A DNA stretch of 64,000 bases from Haematobia irritans (taxonomy: Eukaryota; Arthropoda; Insecta; Diptera; Muscidae). The stretch is from NCBI RefSeq assembly GCF_050003625.1, contig NC_134397.1, positions 99,997,132 to 100,061,131 on the forward strand, in the 5' to 3' direction. Positions 1 through 8,814 of the stretch are shown piece by piece. Position 1 is the first letter of the stretch, and every line of letters begins with the position of its first letter. A program made the translations under genes and the position numbers. The notes under the pieces are model-generated. The model had not been told where the DNA came from. It did not search any database and was given only the letters and a program-made list of their open reading frames with translations.

Positions 1-650
1 GTTAGTATACGGTCTCTAACAACCATGTAAAAATTGTTTCATATCGGTCCATAAATATATATAGCTCCCATATAAACCGATCCCCAGATTTTACCTCCGG
101 AGCCTCTTGGAGGAGCAAACTTCATCCTACCCGATTGAAATTTGGTACGTGGTGTTTGTATATGGTCTCTAACAACCATGCAAAAACTGGTCCATATCGG
201 TCCATAATTATATATAGCTCCCATATAAACCGATCCCCAGATTTGACCTCCGGAGCCTCTTGGAGGGGCAAAATTCATCCGATCCGTTTGAAATTGGGTA
301 CCTGATGTTAGTATACGGTCTCTAATAAGCATGCAAAAATTGGTCCATATCGGTCCATAATTATATATAGCTCCCATATAAACCGATCCCCAGATTTGAA
401 CTCTGGAGCCTCTTGGATGAGCAAAATTCATCCGATCCAATTGAAATTTAGTACGTGGTGTTAGTATATGGTCTCTAACAACCATGCAAAAATTGGTCCA
501 TATCGGTCCATAATTATATATAGCTCCCATATAAACCGATCCCCAGATTTGACCTCCGGAGCCTCTTGGAGGAGCAAAAGTCATCCGATGCGGTTGAAAT
601 TTGGTACATTTCGTTAGTATATGGCCTCTAACAGCCATGTAAAAATTGTT
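1..650. repeat. Tandem ~152-bp units of the ATACCC element
   Basis: Roughly four units, each containing CATATCGGTCCATAATTATA, CCATATAAACCGATCCCCAG, GAGCCTCTTGGAGG and GAAATTTGGTAC. The same unit recurs at 6300-6496, 15500-16200, 34900-35224, 40165-40890 and 48340-48720. It is non-coding. Confidence 0.9.
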
Positions 651-1090
651 AAATTTTATTACTATAGAAAGTTTTGTCAAAATTTCATTTCTATAGAAAG
701 TTTTGTAAAAAGTTTATTTCTATAGCAATGTTTGTCAACATTTTATTTCCATAGAAAATTTTGTCAACATTTTATTTCTATAGAAAATTTTGTAAAAAAT
801 TTATTTCTATAGAAAATTTTGTCAACATTTTATTTCTATAGACAATTTTGTCAACATTTTATTTCTATAGAACATTTTGTCAACATTTTATTTCTATAGA
901 AAATTTTGTCAACATTTTATTTCTATGGAAAATTTTGTCAAAATTTTATTGCTATAGAAAATTTTGTCAACATTTTACTTCCATAGAAAATTTTGTCAAC
1001 ATTTTATTTCTATAGAAAATTTTGTCAAGTTTTTATTTCTATAGAAAATGTTGTCAAAATTTTATTTCTATAGAAAATTTTGTCAAACTG
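651..1090. repeat. 30-bp minisatellite (TTTCTATAGAAAATTTTGTCAA type)
   Basis: About fourteen near-identical 30-bp units built on ATTTCTATAGAAAATTTTGT, with CAACATTTT or CAAAATTTT linkers. It sits between the 152-bp units and the right terminus of the ATACCC element and looks like an internal satellite of that element. The core CTATAG is palindromic. Confidence 0.9.
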
Positions 1091-1330
1091 ATTTATATAC
1101 GTATTTAATCGGCCTTTTTTTTTGTTTAATATATACCCCTTATGGACTAACTTACAATTTAGAAGACAGTGTTAAAAAGTTTTACGATACCTTGCCATCG
1201 GCAAGTGTTATCGCAACCCAAGTAATTCGATTGTGGATGACAGCATTTAGTAGAAGTTCCTACGCAATCCATGGTGGAGGGTACATAAGATTCGGCCTGG
1301 CCGAACTTACGGCCGTATATACTTGTTCTT

Positions 1331-1797
1331 ACTGATTTAGTTTTCACTTTAGCGATTTAAGCGGCTAAAGTCGAAGTTAATACTCACCTTAACATGTGAA
1401 AAAACGTAATTATGTCTAACAAAATTTCTTCAATTAGTCGATAAATAAGTACTTATATTTGGGTTTTGGTGTGATGTCAGCGTTTAGTTTAGTTAAAAAC
1501 TTTCTACTCATTTGTTAAATTAACCAAAATTGTTGTTCCTAGTAGTTTCACTGTTAATGTACATATTCACTTTATATGATAAAGGAACATTATCCTATTA
1601 TAAATCAATTCCTATCAACAATAATACCTCCATTACTCATTAAAAACCATTGGACATTGATGGAACATGCATTTTCAACGATAATTTTATGGAAAATTTA
1701 CTATTTAAAAACCGTCAATTAATTTGTTTAGCAAGCGTTGTTGCAACGTTGGCTTCCAACGCTCAATATTTATAACCATCGTAAATTTCTGACTGGG
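1331..1797 (+). mobile_element. Partial copy of CCCAGTCAG-terminus DNA element
   Basis: This stretch is nearly the same as 27110-27597 and is inverted relative to 22746 onward. It ends TTTCTGACTGGG at 1797, the terminus shared by the elements in intron 4 of the kinetochore gene. It contains the block AAGCGTTGTTGCAACGTTGG next to the end. No coding capacity is visible; only one end is present, so the copy is truncated on its left, where it abuts the ATACCC element. Confidence 0.7.
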
Positions 1798-2160
1798 TTG
1801 TATTTCACTTTTTCAATCTCATTCAAATCATCCCCAGAAATCAAAACATCTACATAAAGCAGGAAAATATCGATTTACCATTCTCATATTTCGTGTAAAG
1901 GCAATAATCATGTTAGGACCGAATAAAACCTAGTTCTTCCAGCACCAAGTTTATCCTTTGATTCCAACATCTTGGACTCTGTTTCAGACCCTATAACGAC
2001 TTTTCGAGTTTTAGCTCGGATTTCATATCTTCTGGAATTTCCATATAGATTTCTTCTTGTAATACTCCATGTAAGAATGCGGTTTTTACATCCAGTTGAT
2101 AAAAACTATATCCTCGCTTCACACCTACAGCAAGAACTGTACGAAGCGTTAGAATGCATT
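1798..2160 (-). pseudogene. Degenerate copia-type reverse transcriptase fragment
   Basis: Read on the minus strand this gives the copia RT blocks in order: LRTVLAVGVKRGYSFYQLDV, KTAFLHGVLQEEIYMEIPE, then QSPRCWNQRIN, LEELGF and CLYTKY, stopping before the YVDD box. Several in-frame stops break it. It belongs to a different copia lineage from the element at 6858-15491, because the same blocks differ there (AVSAYLNGNLKETIYMQQPE). It is a relic without LTRs. Confidence 0.8.
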
Positions 2161-2540
2161 AAAAATCATAAAAAATATAAAAATTAATTATTTGGGAAAA
2201 TATAACAAAATTTTTTAATTCACATTCAAAACACTGAATTTGGATCACAACTTAAGAAGTGAAACAAATTCATTGCAACGGCTGTTGAAACGGTGGACAT
2301 TCGTTCTATGACAATTTCATATTACATTCATCGCTTCTCCGCCAATTTTGCACCACTTCCGGACCCAAAAAGAAGATTTTCACTTCTTTTTGGCTATGCT
2401 TTTTTGCAACATTATTAAGATATTAATTTATGAAAGAATAGTATCAATTACTATTTTTTTAATTAAAAAAGGAGCTTTAGTTATTCAACTAAATCAAAAG
2501 TTCAACCACAGATTTATTTTATAAATATCAGATTTCAAAC
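2161..2540. other. No gene seen
   Basis: AT-rich sequence without a supported ORF, RNA or repeat that I recognise. It contains a short TTTTGCACCACTTCCGGACC segment that may be transposon debris. Confidence 0.5.
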
Positions 2541-2628
2541 ATTGCCAGCGGCAACTGCTACCACAACCAAAGTAATTCGATTGTGCATGAAAGTCTTTAG
2601 CAGAACTTTGTGCGGTTGTATATACTTG
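2541..2628 (+). repeat. Decayed right end of an ATACCC element
   Basis: It contains CAAAGTAATTCGATTGTGCA and ends TGTATATACTTG, matching the right terminus of the family. The GGTGGAGGGTACATAAG hairpin segment has been deleted. Confidence 0.65.
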
Positions 2629-2725
2629 TTTAATTTAAAAAAAAATGTAAAATCGTAAATAGGTTTTCAAATTCTGGGGGGGGCTAAAATTTTTCTGGGG
2701 TGGTCTAACCCCCTCCCCAGAGGCC

Positions 2726-4044
2726 TTCCTACGTTTATGCTGTTACTAAACACCCCAGTACTTCATATTGCCATTTGTTGTTTACGTAGAAGCAAACACC
2801 ACCAGTGTGTCTCGATTGGATATCGCATCTTAAAATACGATAATTAGTTAACTCTACTTCATTATCTTCAATATTTTCAGTTAGGTGAGTTTCGGACAAA
2901 CAAATAAAATCGAATGTTTTTTCCCGACAGATTACTTGTTAAGTTGCAAATACTCAAATAAAGCCCATTTAATACATTTGGTTGCTAAAAAACTATTCTC
3001 AGCTTCCAATCTATTTTTCCGCTGCACAATAGGGCCCTCTCACTTCTATAATCATGCCTTGTATCTACATCTCTTAAATTTAGCGTCTCCTTAGCCTTTT
3101 CACAATTGATACATTTATTTTCATTGTTTTTGCAATCTTTGTATGAATGCCCAATTTCACTGCATTTAGCACATATCTGTTCATTGCTTCTACAATTCTT
3201 CGCAATGTGATGGAATCCCCAATATTTGAAACACCTCAATGTTTTGCAACTTTCATACACAGGACATCGGTCCCATTCAATGTTAAGTTTAGCCGTCTTC
3301 TTTTTAAAAGACTTTTATAAACTTTTACGCATTCGAAGTAATCGCAGTTAATATTATATTGTTTTTTGGTAGCTGTAACAATAGCACTTCTTTCGATCTC
3401 TTCATTCATACCAGTAATCAACAATCTAGGCCTTCTCATCTTTGGAATTTGTACATCATAATCATTCCCCATCTTATCCTTTATTTCATTCGATAAAATA
3501 TTTCTGGCATCATCATTTTCACATCTTATGGCTACTTTTCCATCATTATGCTTTGCTATGCTCTTAACATGTAAGTTAAGAGCCGATGGCTTTATCTTCA
3601 CATCCCTATCTGTCACAACACTCTCTTGCTTGCTCTTTGGTTTTAGTATAACGGGTAAATTGTTTGTTGTTTTTAATTTATTCGCATAAGTCTCTCTCAG
3701 CTTGCGTTTTCTTTAACTCGTTCACAATTTCTATTTTTCTCAACCAATATGTTAGTTTCATTTAATTCTTTAGTGATCTTTGTATCTTGTTCTTTGACCA
3801 AATTAAGTAGACTTCTATAATTCTCATTAGTACATTTGATGAAACTCAAGTAACCATCACATACGTATTTCAAGTTGTCGAACTTAAATAATTTATCACA
3901 TTCGTACTTTGATAATCCAACACACTTCATATGAAACATCTTTCCACAGAATCCGCCGCAATTAACTTCTACATCCTTGCAAACAACTTTGCTTTTTCCG
4001 CATGGATTTTTGCAAATCCATGATTTTCTCATGAATCCAGTCAA
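2726..4044 (-). pseudogene. LINE fragment: PHD/zinc-knuckle ORF1 and start of the endonuclease ORF2
   Basis: Minus strand, in order. 4044-3697 encodes a PHD-like finger (WICKNPCGKSK, CGGFCGKMFHMKCVGLS) whose last Cys has become Tyr (VCDGY). 3616-3236 encodes a basic RNA-binding-like segment. 3260-2985 carries CCHC knuckles (CFKYWGFHHIAKNC, CAKCSEIGHSYKDC). Then 3000-2740 gives, with stops, the first blocks of an AP-endonuclease ORF2 (SETHLTENIEDNEVELTNYR, TGGVCFYVNNKW). This order is typical of ORF1 plus ORF2 of an I/Jockey-superfamily retrotransposon. Frames shift between segments and everything after the start of ORF2 is missing. Exact clade not determined. Confidence 0.75.
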
Positions 4045-4370
4045 TATGTGGATAACGCCGGTCCAAAATCTACTTTGAATTTGATTTTGGTGAAAATAAT
4101 ATATTTTTGTATTTTAAAATTCGTTTTTTATGAGCTGTTTAAAAACACGTCCGATTGGTTTGAATCTCTCTTTTGGAATTTTTCCGTGGAGCCCTTAACA
4201 TTTTGATATTTCACTTCAGTGGACAGTTATAATTAAAAATTGTCTTTATTGTTCAAAGTTTTTTTTTAAGATACATAAAAATTACATTTTCTTTTTCAAA
4301 GACAAAAACATAAAAGTTTCTTAGTTTTCAAATTCAAAGTTATAAGATAGTACAAAATAAACGAGTAACA
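4045..4370. other. No gene seen
   Basis: AT-rich spacer between two LINE remnants; no supported ORF or repeat boundary recognised. Confidence 0.5.
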
Positions 4371-5290
4371 ATAGTTCTTGAATAAGAACTATATCTATGT
4401 CTCCTTTCATCAGGGGAATTTTTAAGGCAGCACAAACGGCCTTACAATGGTGAAGATTTATCTGGAGGAACCGTGGAACCTTCAAAATTTTCAACTACCG
4501 TCACATCAGCCGCTTCAATTGAGTCATCAAAGGCTTCATCAAAGGCTTGTCCGTTTCATATCGATAACATGAAAGCCATAACGTCCTTGGGTCTGGGCTC
4601 AATATAAACACCGCATGTCTTGGCCCATCCACCTCATCCAAACGACCAACCTTCCAATCGGCGGTTGGAAGATCTGGGTTACATTCCTTTAGTCTGTTTA
4701 GTATTGACTCAGGATCAGGATGGTTTGCAGGTATCCATGCATTCACCAATTAGCATCAAAGCAGCTTTAAAGCAATCCATAGACCTCTGGTCCGCAAATG
4801 CTGTTAACTTATATTGTCCTTGATACCATCCAGCATCTTGCCGTCGAGGACTTGGTCCGGAAAACTTTTTTCGCACATCTGAGTAGACACCAGACATCTC
4901 ATTCTCAAATCCCCCCCCTTTTTTGCTTTGGATCCTAATTTCTTTAGGGTAAACAAAGCATTTCTGCGTTCTTTAAATCTCTTTAGTGAGGGATTATCTC
5001 CTTTTGATGTCGTTACCTTAGAAAAGCTTCGACTTGCCAAAGTGTACCCACCTGTAGACCGTCTACAGGTCGACTAATTGGGCCTGACTCTTGGTCACTG
5101 CCCAAATTTATAACTTCAGTCGATACCCGTCCACTGGGCCCTGAAGTTAGCAACCCAGTGGATGACTTTAAATTTTGCTGCATGGTGGTTTAATTTTCCA
5201 CCACACGTGAAATTCGTAATAAGTACTTATTACGATGAAATAATCCGCTATTAAAAAAAAACACGTCCGTTCAGCTCGACGGTTGAATAA
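4371..5290 (-). pseudogene. 5' fragment of the R1/LOA-like LINE (ORF1 and first codons of ORF2)
   Basis: Closely matches the 5' end of the LINE copy at 38840-40158: the leader CGTCCGTTCAG..CGACGGTTGAA at 5265-5287, ORF1 blocks (GPSPRRQDAGWYQGQYKL, FADQRSMDCFKAALMLIGE, ECNPDLPTADWKVGRLDEVD) and the first ~25 codons of ORF2 near 4380-4450. Internal deletions and frameshifts break ORF1. It lacks the entire 3' part, the opposite of ordinary 5' truncation, so it probably arose by later deletion or recombination. Confidence 0.85.
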
Positions 5291-6062
5291 AAAACAACGT
5301 TATCCAATGTTTTTTTTTGACACATTTCGCTGCATATAGAATCGCCAATAATTTTAGGTACATTTTTCACTTTACGCGAAAAAATTCTTCATTACGAGTT
5401 GCACAAACTCTTGTTTTTTTGCTCTATCTCTCCAGCGTTCAAATCTATTCAATTGCAATTAAAAATGTGATTGAATGAGGGTTTAAATTTCCAATATGCG
5501 TTGGTGACTACGACTGTGGAATGATTCGAGAAAAACAATGAAATAAAACGAATGCGCATAAAATGATTGTGTTTGCAAAGACAACGACTTCGGCACCCAC
5601 ATATGCTTAGTGGACACTGACAAGCACACGAAGTAAAACGACTAACGACTGAAATATCCGCGGCAAATTTATTGACAGTAAAATGAAGTCAATGAAACGA
5701 CTAAAATGAGTACGGTAAAAATATTTTGAATATTAAGAAAAAATAGTGTTTTGTCTATTTTGTTCACACTTCGAGTTGTTTTTGTTTTGTTATTAATGTA
5801 AATTGAAGTCAAGTGTCTATCAATTAATTCAGTAATTTATAAATATTTATATGCCTATTTGTTTGTTAATTTTTGATTTTGTAAATCAAAAATAAAAAGT
5901 AAATTAAAAATTTTTATCGAAAAGATTTAGCGCTGTCGAGATATGAGAGATTAAGTGTGACCATCAGAACGTTTTCATGATTGATTTCGGTTGTCCATTG
6001 GAACTCGTGTTAGAATTTTCATGATCATTTAAGTTTTTTTTAATACGCTACCGCATATTTTT
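5291..6062. other. No gene seen
   Basis: AT-rich sequence without a convincing ORF. It contains several purine-rich words such as CAACGACTTCGGCACCC that resemble the 16500-16680 stretch in general style only. Confidence 0.5.
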
Positions 6063-6496
6063 ATACCCTCCACCATAGGATGGGGGGTATATTAACTTTG
6101 TCATTCCGTTTGTAACACATCGAAATATTGCTCTAAGACCCCATAAAGTATATATATTCTGGGTCGTGGTGAAATTCTGAGTCGATCTGAGCATGTCCGT
6201 CCGTCCGTCTGTTGAAATCACGCTAACTTCCGAACGAAACAAGCTATCGACTTGAAATTTGCACAAGTAGTTGTTATTGATGTAGGTCGGATGGTATTGC
6301 AAATAGGCCATATCGGTCCACTTTTACGTATAGCCCCCATATAAACGGACCCCCAAATTTGGCTTGCGAGGCCTCTAAGAGAAGCAAATTTCATCCGATC
6401 CGGCTGAAATTTGGTACATGGTGTTAGTATATGGTCTCTAACAACCATGCAAAAATTGGTCCACATCGGTCCATAATTATATATAGCCCCCATATA
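6063..6496 (+). repeat. Left end of ATACCC element (TA-rich and GTCC-rich tracts)
   Basis: The order is ATACCCTCCACCATAGG, AACACATCGAAATATTGC, GACCCCATAAAGTATATATA, GAGTCGATCTGAGCATG, GTCCGTCCGTCCGTCTG, then GTAGGTCGGATGG and one or two 152-bp units. The same order occurs at 34300-35224. The layout of a TA tract, a fixed core and a GTCC tract is what is described for dipteran mini-me repeats. Confidence 0.75.
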
Positions 6497-6814
6497 GGTT
6501 AGGTTAGGTTAGGTTATGTGGCAGCCCGATGTATCAGGCTCACTTAGACTATTCAGTCCATTGTGATACCACAGTGGTGAACTTCTCTCATATCACTGAG
6601 TGCTGCCCGATTCCGTGTTAAGCTCAATGACAAGGGACCTCCTTTTTATAGCCGAGTCCGAACGGCGTTCCACATTCCAGTGAAACCACTTAGAGAAGCT
6701 TTGAAACCCTCAGAAATGTCACCAGCATTACTGAGGTGGGATAATCCACCGCTGAAAAACTTTTTGGTGTTCGGTCGAAGCAGGAATCGAACCCACGACC
6801 TTGTGTATGCAAGG
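6497..6814 (-). mobile_element. tRNA-derived SINE, copy A (5' truncated)
   Basis: Minus-strand SINE; the 3' tail (TAACC)n is at the left edge, the body follows, and the tRNA-like head keeps only its B-box half (GTCGTGGGTTCGATTCC) before ending at TATGCAAG. It interrupts a 152-bp unit and is flanked by a duplication of CCCCCATATA (6487-6496 and 6815-6824). Because the duplication sits directly at the shortened head, the 5' truncation happened during insertion, as expected for LINE-driven retroposition. Confidence 0.85.
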
Positions 6815-6857
6815 CCCCCATATAAACCGATCACCATATTTGACCTCCGGAGTATTG

Positions 6858-7014
6858 TGTTCAAATTTTATTTAAACAGAAAAAATATGTATTCATAAAT
6901 CTAACATATTCATAGTTAAAGTATATAAACTACTGCGTTATTACAATTTGTAGCACAGTGGAAAAACGCACAGTATATATTGATTGAAATGTATTTAACA
7001 TTCTATTTTCAACA
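6858..7014 (-). repeat. 3' LTR of copia-like element, with polypurine tract
   Basis: On the minus strand the LTR runs TGTTGAAAATAGAATG ... AATTTTGAACA (157 bp). It is preceded by a purine tract AGGGAGAG at 7015-7022, the expected plus-strand primer. The last ~55 bp match the remnant 5' LTR at 15437-15491 almost base for base (TTTAAACAGAAAAAATATG, ATAAATCTAACATATTCA), which defines the family LTR. Confidence 0.85.
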
Positions 7015-7077
7015 CTCTCCCTGAATGTAAAATATCAATAATATTGTTAATAACAAAAACAAATAAAAAATGTGAAT

Positions 7078-8558
7078 TCATAGAAGACCAAACTTAGTTT
7101 TAAAATAATTTAATTTCTTTGGCGATACTGCTTTTGTGAATACGTCTGCCAGCATTTCATTTGTAGGAATATATTCAAGCTCGATTTCTTTCGCATCTAT
7201 TTTCTGTCTAATAAATTTCGCCTTTATATCCACATATTTCGTCCTATTTGAATAATTATTATTCAAAGCAACTTGAATAGCTCCCTTGTTGTCGCAGAAA
7301 ATTTTTATAGTTTTGTTTACATTTCTATTGAGTTCCGCATCAAGCCTTTTAAGATAAACAGATTCTTGAATTGCAGCAGTTAAGGACATGAACTCCGCCT
7401 CGGTTGATGATAAAGCTACGGTCTTCTGTTTCTTCGTAGCCCAAGATACTGCTGCAGATTGGTTAATGAACACATAGCCTGTTGTTGATAACCGATCATC
7501 GACACTTCCTGCCCAGTCTGCATCGCAGTATCCTGTCATATTTGATTGTTCCAAGTCAGTTTTATAAACGAGTACTGCATTGATCGTTCCTTTTAAATAT
7601 CGCATTACTCTCTTCGCTGCCTCCCAATGTGCCTTTCCAGGGTTGGAACTAAATCGGCTTAGCATATTTACGGCATATGTAATATCTGGACGTGATACGA
7701 TTGATGCAAACAAAAGACATCCCACCGCTTGCATGAATGGAACTTTCGAATTTTCATCTTTTTCCTTATCACTCTTGGGGCACATTGAATTTGAAAGCCC
7801 TTGATTAATGTCAATCGGACTTAAACTTGGGTTGCAATCAATCATTCCACGAATTATTCGCATTCCAAGAATATTTGATGCTTCGCCCATATCTTTCATT
7901 TTGAACACTTTCGATAGCTTCTTCTTTGTATTTTTTATAATATTAATTTTGTCAGAAAAAATCAGGACATCGTCTACATACAATGCGACGTATAATTTGA
8001 ATTATACGTCGCAAATACACTGATCGACTTCACTACGAGTAAGTTCTATCTTCAAAAGTTCGGAATTAATTGTTTCGTTCCATACCCTTCCTGATTGTAT
8101 TGATTTTATGAGTTTGCATACCTTCTTTGGGCCATCGTTAAAGCCTTCGGGTTGTTGCATATATATAGTTTCTTTTAAATTCCCATTGAGGTAGGCGCTA
8201 ACTGCATCCATTTCATGTATACTCATATTATATTTAGCGGCCAATGAAACTAAGTATCTTATGGAGTTGTATCTGACGACGGGCGCAAAAGTTTCATTGA
8301 AGTCAATGCGTGAAACCTTTTGCAACCAGTCTTGCCTTAAATTTCATGGGAGTACCATCATCTTTGTATTTCGTTTTGAACACACACTTTGATATAATGG
8401 CTTTCTCGCTTTTCGGAAGTTCTGTCAGTATCCATTGCTATCTTCCATTCACTCGCATTTCCTGATGACATCGCTTCTTGAAAGGTGGCAGGATCATTTG
8501 AGACAAAATCCATGGCACAGGAAATTGACGAGTGTTGCCTTCTTGCTGCAATGCGTTC
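7078..8558 (-). pseudogene. Copia-like reverse transcriptase and RNase H
   Basis: It resumes at 8558 after the LINE (ERIAARRQHSSISCAMDFVS), with a frameshift near 8330. It then shows RT blocks RIDFNETFAPVVRYNSIRYL, DAVSAYLNGNLKETIYMQQ and YVDDVLIF (catalytic Asp pair at about 7980), and the RNase H blocks GYCDADWAGSVDDR, ALSSTEAEFMSL, YVDIKAKFIRQKI and MLADVFTKAVSPKK. One in-frame TAA lies just before YVDD, within a 28-nt palindrome (7985-8012). Confidence 0.9.
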
Positions 8559-8814
8559 AGATTTTAGTATTTTTAGTATTTATTAATTGAGTAGTTTCAC
8601 ATACAACAAGATTTTAAATCTTATAATTACAGCATGTGATTTACAAAGTTAAAATATTGTTAAATGTCTCGGTTATTAAATTATGACTATAGTTACATAA
8701 AATTAATTAATTAAGTTACATAATGACAACAGTTACGATGAAACAGCATATTAGTTAACCACAAAAAAATATTAAAAAAATAAAAAAGTATTAAAATAAT
8801 AATAAAAATAAAAA

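Larger units (their letters stand above)
1..1325 (+). mobile_element. ATACCC...CTTG repeat element, right part (left end outside window)
   Basis: The right terminus at 1200-1325 (AAGTAATTCGATTGTGGATG, then GGTGGAGGGTACATAAG, then TTCGGCCTGGCCGAA and TATATACTTG) recurs at 16280-16407 and 42490-42604, so it is a family end. Inside are ~152-bp tandem units and a 30-bp minisatellite. No protein is encoded; the long minus-strand ORF over 39-680 is a by-product of the tandem repeat. The family resembles the dipteran mini-me type of repeat, with a TA-rich and a GTCC-rich tract in its left part as seen at 6130-6215, but that assignment is inference. Confidence 0.75.

Noticed and set aside
39..680. 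213-codon minus-strand ORF with repeated GSGGQIWGSVYMGAIYNYGP-type blocks
   Set aside because: The repeat comes from the 152-bp tandem units, whose length happens to stay open. The same words appear in several places in different frames with stops; no sign of a gene.
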